This document shows positions 1 to 9,018 of a stretch of 64,000 nucleotides of DNA, one piece after another; the stretch's first letter is position 1; every line of letters begins with the position of its first letter. This stretch comes from HK1 sp965221725 (GTDB taxonomy: Bacteria; Pseudomonadota; Gammaproteobacteria; HK1): positions 2,914,001 through 2,978,000 of the forward strand of contig OZ244909.1 in assembly GCA_965221725.1 (NCBI GenBank), given 5' to 3'. Position numbers and translations under genes: made by a program. Below the pieces are notes generated by a model. That model had not been told where the DNA came from. It worked only from the letters and a program-made list of their open reading frames with translations, and did no database searches.

Positions 1-477
1 ATGAAGGAGAAGAAGGCGCGGGTGGAGGATGCGTTGCATTCGACGCGCGCGGCGGTTGAGGAGGGGGTGGTGCCTGGGGGCGGGGTGGCGCTGGTGCGGG
101 CGTTGTCGCGGTTGAAGGGGTTGAAGGGGGACAACGAGGACCAGGACACGGGCATTTCGATTGCGCGTCGGGCGATGCAGGAGCCGTTGCGGCAGATTGT
201 GGCCAATGCGGGGGGTGAGCCGTCGGTGGTGTTGAACAAGGTGGTGGATGGGAAGGGGAACTACGGGTTCAACGCGCAGGCCGAGGCGTATGGGGATTTG
301 GTGAAGATGGGGATATTGGACCCGACGAAGGTGGTGAGGACGGCGTTGCAGAATGCGGGGTCGATTGCGGGGTTGTTGATTACGACGGAGGCGACGGTGG
401 CGGAGAAGCCGAAGAAGGATGAGGGTGCGGCGATGGGGCCGGGCGGCGGGATGGGGGGGATGGACGGGATGATGTAG
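1..477 (+). CDS. groEL: Chaperonin GroEL, C-terminal part (5' end outside window)
   Basis: This is the last 158 residues of the 60-kDa chaperonin that folds cytosolic proteins in a double ring with GroES. It begins inside the gene: residues MKEKKARVEDALHSTRAAVE correspond to the region near residue 390 of typical GroEL. The Gly-rich nucleotide-site segment GVVPGGGVAL follows, and the protein ends in the usual GGM-type tail (GGGMGGMDGMM). The ATG at position 1 is therefore an internal methionine, not the start. Codon use is odd for a highly expressed gene: 11 of the 12 leucines are TTG, and glycine and alanine codons mostly end in G, unlike the CTC/CTG-rich neighbours. A hairpin terminator follows at 601-627. 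Confidence 0.96.
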   Translation: MKEKKARVEDALHSTRAAVEEGVVPGGGVALVRALSRLKGLKGDNEDQDTGISIARRAMQEPLRQIVANAGGEPSVVLNKVVDGKGNYGFNAQAEAYGDLVKMGILDPTKVVRTALQNAGSIAGLLITTEATVAEKPKKDEGAAMGPGGGMGGMDGMM

Positions 478-600
478 GGCGTGCGCGGGCGGTGAGGGCC
501 GAGGCGGGCGCCTCTCGCCCCCGGCCGTCGCGCCGACCCCCCGGCGCCGTCTCTCCCCGGGCCGACCGGGCCGGCGAGACGGCGGGGAAACCGCAGGACC

Positions 601-627
601 GAAAGCCCCGCCCCGTGCGGGGCTTTC
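601..627. terminator. Hairpin terminator between convergent groEL and glmU
   Basis: Perfect 11-bp inverted repeat (GAAAGCCCCGC at 601-611, GCGGGGCTTTC at 617-627) with a 5-nt loop. It lies 124 nt after the groEL stop and 53 nt from the end of the convergent glmU gene. The arms are A-rich on the left and T-rich on the right, so it could act in both directions. Confidence 0.8.
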
Positions 628-679
628 TCTTGGACCGGAATTTCCGGGTTAGCGAAGTCCCCACCTGAAGCGGGGCACT

Positions 680-2044
680 TCAACCTCTGCGCGGGCGCCT
701 CCATCCCCGGATCGTTCGCTGCGGTGCCCGGGTCACCGTGAGGGCGTCGGCGGGAGCGTCCTTCCCGATGGTTGAGCCGGCCCCGACGGTCGCCCCGGCG
801 TGCACGGTGACCGGCGCGACCAGCATCACGCCGGAGCCGATGAAGGCGTGGTCGCCGATCACCGTCTCGTGCTTGTGGGCGCCGTCGTAGTTGCAGGTGA
901 CGACGCCCGCGCCCACGTTGACGCCGCGACCGATGCGGGTGTCGCCGATGTAGGTGAGGTGGCTCGCCTTCGAGCCCTCGCCGATGTTCGCGTTCTTGAC
1001 CTCGACAAAGTTCCCGATGCGGCTGTCGTGAAACAGCCGGGCCTGCGGGCGGAGCCGCGCGAAGGGGCCGATTGCGCAGGCTGTGCCGATGTGTGCCCCG
1101 TCGATGACGCACTGGGCATGAACCTTCGTGTCGCGCTCAATGATCGTATCCCTGATCACGCACCCCGGCCCGATGCTCACCCGATCGCCCAGTACGACTT
1201 CGCCTTCGAACACGACGTTGACGTCGACGAAGACATCCCGTCCCGTACCGACGCGGCCTCGGATATCGACGCGGGCCGGATCGGCCAGGCTCGCGCCGTC
1301 GCGCATCAGGTTCTCTGCAAGCCGCCGTTGCTGGAACCGCTCCAGCGCCGCAAGTTCGACGCGATCGTTGACCCCGAGCACCTCCTCGAGCGCCTCCGGC
1401 GGCACGGTGCGCACCGACAGCCCATCCCCGACCGCGAGAGCAACGACATCGGTGAGGTAGTGCTCACCCTGAGCGTTGTCGTGGCTCAAACCCCGGAGCC
1501 AGCCGCGCAGCCTTCCGGCGTGGGCGGCGAGGATTCCGGTGTTGATCTCGGCGATGGCGCGCTGCTTGTCGTCCGCATCGCGCTCCTCGACGATGCCGAG
1601 CACGTGGCCATCCGGATCACGGACGATTCGGCCATATCCGCGCGGATCATCAACCACTGCAGTCATCAGCACGATACCGCGACCGGCGACCAGCGTCGTC
1701 GTCTCGTGCAATGTGTCTGGATTGATCAGCGGCACGTCACCGTAGAGCACCAGCACCGTTGCATCGTCCGGGATGCCGGGCATCGCCAGCGACACTGCAT
1801 GGCCGGTGCCGAGCTGTTCGCGCTGTTCCACCCACTCGACATCGGCGCCCGACATGGCTTCTCGCACCATATCGCCCCCGTAGCCGTGCACGACATGCAC
1901 CTGCGCGGGGCCGAGGGCGTTGGCCGCGTCGACGACATGGGACAACAGCGGGCGGCCGGCGAGCAGGTGGAGCACCTTCGGCCGGCTCGATTGCATGCGC
2001 CTGCCCTGCCCGGCCGCGAGGATGACCACGTGCAGCGGCGTCAT
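680..2044 (-). CDS. glmU: Bifunctional GlmU: GlcNAc-1-P uridyltransferase / GlcN-1-P acetyltransferase
   Basis: Cytosolic enzyme that acetylates glucosamine-1-phosphate and then transfers UMP to make UDP-GlcNAc, the precursor of peptidoglycan and LPS. The 454-residue length matches the family (about 456). The N-terminal nucleotidyltransferase domain shows the signature VVILAAGQGRRM near residue 8, with K24 in RPKVLH. The C-terminal half (from about residue 250) is a left-handed beta-helix of hexapeptide repeats that carries the acetyltransferase, including KNANIGEGSKASHLTYIGD and NVGAGVVTCNYDG. It is a single gene with no operon partner here. The upstream 137 nt separate it from the aldehyde dehydrogenase gene on the same strand. 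Confidence 0.97.
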   Translation of the reverse strand: MTPLHVVILAAGQGRRMQSSRPKVLHLLAGRPLLSHVVDAANALGPAQVHVVHGYGGDMVREAMSGADVEWVEQREQLGTGHAVSLAMPGIPDDATVLVLYGDVPLINPDTLHETTTLVAGRGIVLMTAVVDDPRGYGRIVRDPDGHVLGIVEERDADDKQRAIAEINTGILAAHAGRLRGWLRGLSHDNAQGEHYLTDVVALAVGDGLSVRTVPPEALEEVLGVNDRVELAALERFQQRRLAENLMRDGASLADPARVDIRGRVGTGRDVFVDVNVVFEGEVVLGDRVSIGPGCVIRDTIIERDTKVHAQCVIDGAHIGTACAIGPFARLRPQARLFHDSRIGNFVEVKNANIGEGSKASHLTYIGDTRIGRGVNVGAGVVTCNYDGAHKHETVIGDHAFIGSGVMLVAPVTVHAGATVGAGSTIGKDAPADALTVTRAPQRTIRGWRRPRRG

Positions 2045-2181
2045 GTCGCGAGCTGCTCCGGGCGTTGCGGGCGCCTGTGAATGTCAGTCGTGCCTGGCAT
2101 CGGGAGGAGCACTTGTCGGGTTCGGCACGGCCGGAGAGCCCTTCGCGAATGGTGAGTGCGCTTCGCGACCGGGCGGTGCGT

Positions 2182-3615
2182 CTACTTCCCGAATTTCGTC
2201 CAATGGGCGCCGAACAGCGCTTCCTCGGTGGGCCGATCCTCGGGGATCGGTACCGCGAGGTGGGTGATGTTGAGGAAGTGACGGTAGCTGAGATTCTCGC
2301 TGATGCTGTTGCCCTGCCAGGTCCCGCAACCCATGGACAGGGTGAAGTTGAGACCGCTGTCGAAACCACCCCCGTTGCCGAAGGTATGCGCCATGTTCAC
2401 GAGCACGCGCGCGGTATCCAGTTCCTCGGCGAGACGGCGGGCGTGGGCGAGGTCCTCGGTGTGGATGCCGACGGAGTGGCCGCGGCCCTTGAACGCCATG
2501 ATGGCGCGGACCCGGTCCACGGCGTCGTCGAACGAACTCGCCCGGTAGACGGTGAGGACGAGCGCGAGCTTTTCGTCGGAGAAGGGATGATCGCGGCCGA
2601 CCCCGGTCTCCTCCACCATGAAGAACTTCGAGGTGCGCGCCCTGCCGTCGAGCCCGCACTCGGTCGCGAACACGTCCGCATCCTTCGCGATTACCCTGCG
2701 GTTGAGCTTCCCGCTCACCCAGAGGGTGCCGCGGATGGCTTCCTTCTCCGCCGCGCCGGCGAGGTATCCGCCCGCGCGCTCCAGGGCGGCGACGGCGTCG
2801 TCGTATACGTCGTCGAGGATGATGACCGAGTTCTCCGACGAGCACGACGTTGCGTTGTCGAAGCACTTCGACTTGCAGATCTTCGCCGCCGCCGCGTCGA
2901 GGGGCGCGCTCGAGTCGATGATCACCGGCACGTTTCCGGCCCCGACCCCGATGGCCGGAGTGCCGCTGCGGTAGGCGTTGCGCACGTTGTTCTGCGAGCC
3001 GGTGACGACCACGAGGTCGCATGCGGCCATCAGCGCGTTGGTCAGGGGCTTGTCCACCGGGGGTGGCAGCACCTGAACGAGATCCGCCGGGGCGCCGATC
3101 TTCTCGAGCTCCGCGCGCATGAACTCGACCGTGCGGGTGGTGGTCGCGAGCCCGGCGGGCGAGGGCGCGATGACGATGGCGTTCCGGCCCTTGATCGCCA
3201 TCATCGCCTTGTTGACCGGGGTGGCCGCCGGATTCGTCGAGGGGGTCACCGCCCCCACCACCCCGACCGGCTTCGCGTACTTCACCAGCCCGAGTTCGGG
3301 CTGCTCCTCGATGATCCCGACGCTCCTCACTCGCATGAGATCGCGCAGGGTGCCGAAGGTCTTGCGCTGGTTCTTGACCACCTTGTCGGGCGCGTTGCCG
3401 ATGCCGGTGTCCTCGACCGCCATCCGGGCGAGCGCATCGGCGTGCTCCGGCTTGTAGAGCGACCACGCGATCGCAGTCACCGCCTCGTCGACCCGAGCCT
3501 GGTCCGAGTCCCTGAAGGTGTCCATCGCCGCGCGGGCGTGGACGATCAGGCCGTCGATGGTCGCGATCGGGTCGCGCTCCAAAGGCTGGACCTCGGCTGC
3601 GGCTGACTGGCTCAT
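2182..3615 (-). CDS. Acylating (CoA-dependent) aldehyde dehydrogenase, acetaldehyde/sulfoacetaldehyde type
   Basis: A 477-residue NAD(P)-dependent aldehyde dehydrogenase of the short acylating class, which oxidises an aldehyde to its acyl-CoA (AdhE N-domain, EutE and SauS relatives). The catalytic cysteine is Cys258 in NATSCSSENSVI, and the region GAVTPSTNPAATPVNKAMMA (about 121-140) is typical of this class. The start at 3615 is supported by GGGAGG 8 nt upstream; the frame stays open further upstream without homology. The sequence recalls sulfoacetaldehyde dehydrogenase (SauS), but no sulfonate genes lie nearby, so the substrate is undetermined. It is monocistronic. Confidence 0.88.
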   Translation of the reverse strand: MSQSAAAEVQPLERDPIATIDGLIVHARAAMDTFRDSDQARVDEAVTAIAWSLYKPEHADALARMAVEDTGIGNAPDKVVKNQRKTFGTLRDLMRVRSVGIIEEQPELGLVKYAKPVGVVGAVTPSTNPAATPVNKAMMAIKGRNAIVIAPSPAGLATTTRTVEFMRAELEKIGAPADLVQVLPPPVDKPLTNALMAACDLVVVTGSQNNVRNAYRSGTPAIGVGAGNVPVIIDSSAPLDAAAAKICKSKCFDNATSCSSENSVIILDDVYDDAVAALERAGGYLAGAAEKEAIRGTLWVSGKLNRRVIAKDADVFATECGLDGRARTSKFFMVEETGVGRDHPFSDEKLALVLTVYRASSFDDAVDRVRAIMAFKGRGHSVGIHTEDLAHARRLAEELDTARVLVNMAHTFGNGGGFDSGLNFTLSMGCGTWQGNSISENLSYRHFLNITHLAVPIPEDRPTEEALFGAHWTKFGK

Positions 3616-3818
3616 CGTGACCTCCCTGGTGAAAGGTGTCCGGATGCGCCATTGTACGCGGCCTCCCCGCCCGCGCCGCTGCGGGCCGGGCGACTTCGGG
3701 GTGTCTCTCGGTCGGCACCTCGAACTGCTCTTCATCTCCAGGCACGTCGAGCCGAAGTTGCGATGGATGCGCGGCTCGGTGACGGATGATGCGGTGCGAG
3801 TCCCATCCGCCGGGTCAT

Positions 3819-4952
3819 TCACCCGATGCCGTGCATCGTCTCCTCGACGAGCATGTCGACGACCGCCCGTAGCGCCTCCCGCCGGTTCGCGCCGGCCGCG
3901 ATGGCGTCGCGCCAGGTGCGGACCTGCCAGTGGGCGCTCGTGCCGCGCTCGATGATCCGGCGGGCATGCGTGACCTCCGCGGTGCAGCCGAGCGCCTCGG
4001 CGTCTTCCGCGCAGAGCTCGATCATCTCCTCGATGAGCTCCGGGTAGTCGACGACGGCGCCGCGGCCGAAGTCCACGAGACCCCGGTCGATGCCGTAGCG
4101 CTGGGCCCGCCACCGGTTCTCGGCGGTGAACATGCGCGGGTAGCGCCGCCAGCGCTGGTTCCTCACGCGCAGGCGGTAGAGCATCCGCAGCCAGCTCACA
4201 TACAGCGCGGCGACGCACACGGTGTCCTCGAGTCGGGTGCAGATATCGCTGATCCGCATCTCCAGGGTGGGAAAGCGCACGCTCGGGCGCACGTCCCACC
4301 AGAGCTTCGTCCCGTCCTCGATGACCCCGATGCGGGTCAGCACGTCCACGAAGCGCTGGAATTCCCCGTGACTTTCGAATTGCTCCGGCAGCCCGGTGCG
4401 CGGCATCTCGTCCCACACCGAGATCCGGTAGGACTTGAGCCCGGTGTGGTTCCCCTGCCAGAACGGAGACGAGGTGCCCAGCGCGAGCAGGTGCGGGAGC
4501 ACGTAGCTCACCTGGTTCATCAGGTCGATGCGCAGGGCGTCGTCGTCGAGCCCGACATGGACGTGCATGCCGCAGATGACGAGGCGGCGCACCACCTCCT
4601 GAAGGTCATGCTCGATGGTTTCGTAGCGCTCCTTCCGGGTGCGCACCTGTTCGCCCCGGACCGCGAACGGATGCGTCGAGGCCGCGACGAGCCGCAGCCC
4701 GTGGGAGCGGGCGACCGACGCGACCGTGCCGCGCAGCCGCTCCAGATCGGCGCGCGCCTCCTGGACGGTGGCGCAGGCCCGGGTGCCGACCTCGATCTGG
4801 CATTGCAGGAACTCCGGAGTCACCTGCCCTTCGAGCAGCGCCTCGCACTCCGCGAGCATCTTCGGCGGTGCCTCGTGGATGAGTCCACGGGTCTCGGCGT
4901 CGACGAGCAGGTACTCCTCTTCGATCCCGATGGTGAAGCTCGGCTCGTTCAT
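3819..4952 (-). CDS. YbdK-type carboxylate-amine ligase (GCS2 family)
   Basis: A 377-residue member of the glutamate-cysteine ligase 2 family, to which E. coli YbdK belongs (weak gamma-glutamylcysteine synthetase activity in vitro). Visible family marks are the N-terminal GIEEEYLLVDAETR (metal/ATP-binding glutamates) at about 9-22 and MHVHVGLDD in the middle, with the acidic and arginine residues of the ATP-grasp-like fold. Length is normal (about 370). The physiological amine and acid substrates are not known for most members. It lies between the aldehyde dehydrogenase and radC on the same strand, with gaps too wide (203 and 51 nt) to require co-transcription. Confidence 0.9.
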   Translation of the reverse strand: MNEPSFTIGIEEEYLLVDAETRGLIHEAPPKMLAECEALLEGQVTPEFLQCQIEVGTRACATVQEARADLERLRGTVASVARSHGLRLVAASTHPFAVRGEQVRTRKERYETIEHDLQEVVRRLVICGMHVHVGLDDDALRIDLMNQVSYVLPHLLALGTSSPFWQGNHTGLKSYRISVWDEMPRTGLPEQFESHGEFQRFVDVLTRIGVIEDGTKLWWDVRPSVRFPTLEMRISDICTRLEDTVCVAALYVSWLRMLYRLRVRNQRWRRYPRMFTAENRWRAQRYGIDRGLVDFGRGAVVDYPELIEEMIELCAEDAEALGCTAEVTHARRIIERGTSAHWQVRTWRDAIAAGANRREALRAVVDMLVEETMHGIG

Positions 4953-5003
4953 GGCGTGAGCGGCTGGTGCCGACCGGAGGGTGATGGGCGGCCGAAATCA
5001 TAA

Positions 5004-5678
5004 TCAAAGCAGTCCCCGTTCGGCGAACGACACCACTTCCCCGTCCCCGATCACGAAGTGGTCGAGCAGCCTCACGTCCACCAGCGCCAGCGCGTCGTGC
5101 AGCTTGCTGGTGATGGCGCGGTCCGACCGGCTCGGCTCGGCCACGCCCGAGGGGTGATTGTGCGCGGCGATGATGGCGGCGGCGTTGAGCTCCAGCGCCC
5201 GCTTGACGACTTCGCGCGGATGCACGCTGGCGCCGTCGATGGTGCCCCGGAACATCTCCTCGAAGTGGATGACCCGGTGGCGGTTGTCCAGAAACAGGCA
5301 TGCGAATATCTCGTGCGGTCGCGACCGTAGCCGGGCGCACAGGAATCGGCTGGTGTGGGCGGGACTGGTGAGCGCGTCGACCCGTCGCACGCGCTCTTCG
5401 AGGTACCGGGTGGCGAGCTCGATCGCGGCCTTGAGCAGCGCGGTCCGCGCCGGCCCGATCCCGGCGATGCCGGCGAGACGCCCGGGGTCGAGGTCGAGAA
5501 GCCCGCGCAGCCCCTGCGTCTGATCGAGCGCCGTGCGCGCGACGTCGAGGGCGGACGAGCCGCGGGTGCCGGTCTGGATGAACAGTGCGAGCAGCTCCGC
5601 GTCGGACAGCACCGCAGGACCCCGGGCAAGCAGCTTCTCGCGCGGCCGTTCGGCGCGCGGCCAGTCGTTGATAGGCAT
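5004..5678 (-). CDS. radC: RadC family JAB-domain protein
   Basis: A 224-residue RadC protein. The N-terminal part carries a helix-hairpin-helix-like segment (LAGIAGIGPARTALLKAAIE, about 68-87). The C-terminal JAB/MPN domain shows the zinc-binding signature AHNHPSGVAEPSRSD. RadC was named for a repair phenotype that later work did not uphold, and its true role remains unclear; JAB domains are usually metal-dependent isopeptidases or hydrolases. It is divergent from coaBC, 161 nt apart, which is the standard gammaproteobacterial arrangement. Confidence 0.94.
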   Translation of the reverse strand: MPINDWPRAERPREKLLARGPAVLSDAELLALFIQTGTRGSSALDVARTALDQTQGLRGLLDLDPGRLAGIAGIGPARTALLKAAIELATRYLEERVRRVDALTSPAHTSRFLCARLRSRPHEIFACLFLDNRHRVIHFEEMFRGTIDGASVHPREVVKRALELNAAAIIAAHNHPSGVAEPSRSDRAITSKLHDALALVDVRLLDHFVIGDGEVVSFAERGLL

Positions 5679-5839
5679 GGTGACTCCGTTTCGACTACGC
5701 CCGCCGTCGCGATGCCCGCCGACCCGGACATGCGTCCGACCTGCGGGATTCCCTGGGGCCTAGGTTGTCGCTCGCCTGGTGCATGCCCCACGGCCTCGGG
5801 CTCGTGAGAGGCGGGACATGCGGGGTACACTCTACTGCC

Positions 5840-7051
5840 ATGTCGAGACCACCCGACCGCAAAATCCTGCTTGGAGTCGCAGGCGGCATCGCGGCCTACA
5901 AGGCATGCGACCTGGTTCGACGGTTGCGTGACCGAAAGTTCGACGTTCGGGTGGTGATGACCGCGTCGGCGCGGGAGTTCGTGACCCCGCTGACCTTCCA
6001 GGCACTCTCCTCGAACCCGGTGCACCATGCGCTGCTCGACGAGCGGGCCGAGGCCGGAATGGGCCACATCGAGCTGGCCCGATGGGCGGATCTGGTGCTC
6101 GTCGCGCCGGCCACCGCCAACGTGCTCGCGCGGCTCGCCCACGGGTTTGCCGATGATCTCCTCGCCACCCTGTGTCTCGCGACGACGGCGCCGCTGGTGC
6201 TGGCGCCGGCGATGAACCAGCAGATGTGGCAGGCGCCCGCGACGCGGGCGAACGTGCTCGCGCTGCTCGACCGCGGGGTCGCGATGCTGGGGCCCGCGCA
6301 AGGCGATCAGGCGTGCGGCGAGGTCGGTCCGGGCCGGATGCTGGAGCCCGAGGCGATTGCGGCCCGCATCGAGGCCCGGTTTAGCGGCGGCGCGCTGGAA
6401 GGCGTCAGGGTTCTCGTCACCGCCGGCCCGACCCGGGAGGCGCTCGACCCGGTGCGCTACCTCACCAACCACAGCTCCGGGAAGATGGGATATGCGGTCG
6501 CGGCCGCGGCGGCGGAGGCCGGCGCCCTCGTCTCGCTCGTGAGCGGTCCCACCGCGCTGCTGGCCCCGCCCGGGGTGGAGCGCGTCGATGTGACCAGCGC
6601 CGAGGAGATGCACGCGGAGGTGATGGCGCGGGCGGCGGGTAGCGACATCTTCATTGCCGCCGCCGCCGTCGCGGACTATCGGCCCGCGCGCCGCGCCGAG
6701 CAGAAGATCAAGAAGGGCGACGGTCCCGCCGCGCTCGATCTGGTGCGCACGCCGGACATCGTGGCGGACGTTGCCGCGATGGACGAGCGCCCGTTCACGG
6801 TGGGGTTCGCGGCGGAAACGGAATCGGTCGAGACACACGCTCGGGACAAGCTCAAGCGCAAGGGCCTCGACATGATCGCGGCCAATCGGGTGGGCCTTCC
6901 GGGCCGCGGCTTCGCGAGCGAGCACAACGCGCTGAGCGTGCTGTGGCGCGGCGGTGGGCGCCGCGAGTTCCCGCTCGCTTCCAAGGCGGAGCTGGCTCGA
7001 AGCCTCGTCGGCCTCGTCGCCGACCGGTATCGTGCAGAGCATCCGGCTTAA
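5840..7051 (+). CDS. coaBC: CoaBC: phosphopantothenoylcysteine decarboxylase / synthetase
   Basis: A 403-residue bifunctional flavoenzyme of coenzyme A synthesis. It couples cysteine to 4'-phosphopantothenate (CoaB) and decarboxylates the product (CoaC). The CoaC half has LGVAGGIAAYKACDLVRRL near the start, PAMNQQMW around residue 120 and the Cys-containing substrate clamp GDQACGEVGPGRM. The CoaB half begins at about residue 190 with VLVTAGPTREALDPVRYLTN and carries KIKKGD. The start at 5840 gives the family length and begins directly before the flavin-binding strand. An in-frame start 75 nt upstream would add unrelated residues. It overlaps dut by 20 nt. Confidence 0.97.
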   Translation: MSRPPDRKILLGVAGGIAAYKACDLVRRLRDRKFDVRVVMTASAREFVTPLTFQALSSNPVHHALLDERAEAGMGHIELARWADLVLVAPATANVLARLAHGFADDLLATLCLATTAPLVLAPAMNQQMWQAPATRANVLALLDRGVAMLGPAQGDQACGEVGPGRMLEPEAIAARIEARFSGGALEGVRVLVTAGPTREALDPVRYLTNHSSGKMGYAVAAAAAEAGALVSLVSGPTALLAPPGVERVDVTSAEEMHAEVMARAAGSDIFIAAAAVADYRPARRAEQKIKKGDGPAALDLVRTPDIVADVAAMDERPFTVGFAAETESVETHARDKLKRKGLDMIAANRVGLPGRGFASEHNALSVLWRGGGRREFPLASKAELARSLVGLVADRYRAEHPA

Positions 7052-7487
7052 GGTCCTCGATCCGCGGGTCGGGAGCGAATTCCCGCTCCCGCGCTACGAA
7101 ACGGCGGGTGCGGCCGGGCTCGACCTGCGGGCATGCATCGACGCACCGCTCACCATCGCGCTCGGTGAGACCGTACTCGTCTCCAGCGGCGTCGCCATCC
7201 ATATCGCGGACCCCGCTCTGGCGGCGGTGGTGCTGCCGCGCTCCGGGCTCGGGCACCGGCACGGCATCGTGCTCGGCAACCTCGTCGGACTCATCGATTC
7301 CGACTACCAGGGGCCGGTCGGCATCTCGGTGTGGAACCGCGGCGCCGAGCCCTTCACCATCGAACCGGGCGATCGGATCGCCCAACTCGTCTTCCTGTCC
7401 GTCGCGCGCGCCCGGTTCGAGGTCGTGGACACCTTCGCCGAGAGCGAACGCGGCGAAGGCGGATTCGGCCACACCGGCCGGGCCTGA
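7032..7487 (+). CDS. dut: Deoxyuridine 5'-triphosphate nucleotidohydrolase (dUTPase)
   Basis: Trimeric dUTPase that hydrolyses dUTP to dUMP and PPi, keeping uracil out of DNA and feeding thymidylate synthesis. From the GTG at 7032 it is 151 residues, exactly the length of the E. coli enzyme. The five conserved motifs are visible: AGAAGLDLRAC, PRSGLG, GNLVGLIDSDYQGP, GDRIAQLVF, and the C-terminal GEGGFGHTG arm that closes the active site. The start lies 20 nt inside coaBC, so translation is likely coupled. An upstream in-frame start would add 26 non-homologous residues. Confidence 0.96.
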   Translation: MQSIRLKVLDPRVGSEFPLPRYETAGAAGLDLRACIDAPLTIALGETVLVSSGVAIHIADPALAAVVLPRSGLGHRHGIVLGNLVGLIDSDYQGPVGISVWNRGAEPFTIEPGDRIAQLVFLSVARARFEVVDTFAESERGEGGFGHTGRA

Positions 7488-7525
7488 TTCGCACCGCCCG
7501 ACCTGAAACCGGGAGAAGCCCCGCC

Positions 7526-8431
7526 GTGACCGGCAGCCCCGAATCAGCACTGCGCACCGCGAAGGTTCTCGCCGAAGCGATGCCGTACATCCAGCGGTTT
7601 CAGGGCATGACCATCGTCGTCAAGTACGGCGGCGCCGCGATGGAGGCGGAGGCGCTGAAGAGCAGCTTCGCACGCGACATCGTCCTGCTGAAGCTGGTGG
7701 GGGTGAACCCCGTGGTGGTGCACGGTGGCGGCCCGCAGATCGGCCGGCTGCTTGCGCGTATCGGCAAGGAGACGCGGTTCGTCGAGGGGATGCGGGTCAC
7801 CGACGCCGAGACCATGGACGTCGTCGAGATGGTGCTCGGCGGTCTCGTGAACAAGGAGATCGTGAACCTCATCAACGGCCACGGCGGCAAGGCGGTGGGG
7901 CTCACCGGAAAGGACGGCGGACTCATCGGGGCTCGCAAGCTCACCATGACCCGGAGCCGTCCGGAGCTCGACGCCCCGGAAATCATCGACATCGGCCATG
8001 TCGGGGAGGTCGCGAGCATCGACACCGGGGTGCTGGAGCACCTCGCGCATGGTGACTTCATCCCGGTCATCGCGCCGATCGGGGTCGGGGAAGACGGCAT
8101 GTCCTACAACATCAACGCCGACCTGGTGGCCGGCAAGCTCGCCCAGGCGCTCGCGGCGGAGAAGCTCATGCTCCTCACCAATACCCCCGGGTTGCTCGAC
8201 CGCGAGGGCACGCTGATCCCGTCGCTCGACGTCAAGGGGGTGGAGGCCCTCATTGCGGACGGCACCGTCGTCGGTGGGATGCTCCCCAAGGTGCGTTGTG
8301 CGCTCGACGCGGTGCAGGGCGGGGTGAACACGGCCCAGATCGTCGATGGCCGGGCCGAGCACGCGGTGCTGCTGGAGGTGTTTACCAATGCGGGGATGGG
8401 CACCTTCATCAGTCGGAGGACGCCACCGTGA
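7526..8431 (+). CDS. argB: N-acetylglutamate kinase
   Basis: A 301-residue amino-acid-kinase-family enzyme that phosphorylates N-acetyl-L-glutamate, the second step of arginine synthesis. It shows the phosphate-binding loop KYGGAAM, the substrate segment VVHGGGPQIG, and the C-terminal MLPKVRCALDAVQGG containing the catalytic lysine region. The GTG start at 7526 follows a GGGAGA ribosome site and gives the normal length; the frame is open upstream only because it shadows dut. It follows dut by 38 nt without the algC gene that often separates them. Its stop overlaps the slmA start (GTGA). Confidence 0.96.
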   Translation: MTGSPESALRTAKVLAEAMPYIQRFQGMTIVVKYGGAAMEAEALKSSFARDIVLLKLVGVNPVVVHGGGPQIGRLLARIGKETRFVEGMRVTDAETMDVVEMVLGGLVNKEIVNLINGHGGKAVGLTGKDGGLIGARKLTMTRSRPELDAPEIIDIGHVGEVASIDTGVLEHLAHGDFIPVIAPIGVGEDGMSYNINADLVAGKLAQALAAEKLMLLTNTPGLLDREGTLIPSLDVKGVEALIADGTVVGGMLPKVRCALDAVQGGVNTAQIVDGRAEHAVLLEVFTNAGMGTFISRRTPP

Positions 8432-9018
8432 CCGAACGCCAGCCGGTCCCGCGCCGCCAGCAGATCCTGGAAGCACTCGCGCGAGAAATCGAGCAGCACC
8501 CTGCATCGAGAATCACCACCGCGCGTCTTGCGGGGGTGGTAGGGGTTTCGGAAGCGGCGCTCTATCGACACTTTCCGGGCAAGGCGGCGATGTTCGAGGC
8601 GCTCATCGGATTCGCCGAGGATGCGGTGTTCGGGCTGGTGAACCGCATCGTCTCCGAAGAGCCCGATTCGGCCGAGCGCCGCTGCGAGCGGATCGTCGGC
8701 ATCGTGCTCCGGTTTGCGGAGCAGAATGCCGGCATCGCGCGTGTGCTCCTCGGCGAAGCGCTGGTGGGGGAGGACCGGGCGCTGGTCGAGCGGGTCGGCC
8801 GGTTCTTCGAGCGGCTGGAGACCCAGCTCCGGACCATCATCCGCGACGCCGGCGACGCAAACCTCACCCAGCGAAGCCGGGCCGGTGCGAGCGCGAACCT
8901 CATGATCGCATTCATCATCGGACGCATGCACCAGTACAGCGCGAGTGGACTGCGCCACCGCCCCACCGAGGACCTGGAACGCCAGTGGCCGATGATCGCC
9001 GGGGCGGTGTTCGGCTGA
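8428..9018 (+). CDS. slmA: Nucleoid occlusion factor SlmA (TetR family)
   Basis: A 196-residue TetR-fold DNA-binding protein. SlmA binds chromosomal SBS sites and antagonises FtsZ polymerisation over the nucleoid. The N-terminal helix-turn-helix reads TTARLAGVVGVSEAALYRHF at about residues 30-49, followed by the FPGKAAMFEALIGFAE helix typical of SlmA. Length agrees with E. coli SlmA (198). The GTG start overlaps the argB stop and is preceded by GGAGG at 8415-8419. The position after argB in the coaBC-dut-argB block is the conserved gammaproteobacterial location, which supports SlmA over a generic TetR regulator. Confidence 0.93.
   Translation: MTERQPVPRRQQILEALAREIEQHPASRITTARLAGVVGVSEAALYRHFPGKAAMFEALIGFAEDAVFGLVNRIVSEEPDSAERRCERIVGIVLRFAEQNAGIARVLLGEALVGEDRALVERVGRFFERLETQLRTIIRDAGDANLTQRSRAGASANLMIAFIIGRMHQYSASGLRHRPTEDLERQWPMIAGAVFG

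Noticed and set aside
800..2080. 426-codon plus-strand frame opposite glmU
   Set aside because: Mirror frame of a conserved gene, with His/Asp/Arg-rich composition typical of shadows in high-GC genomes.
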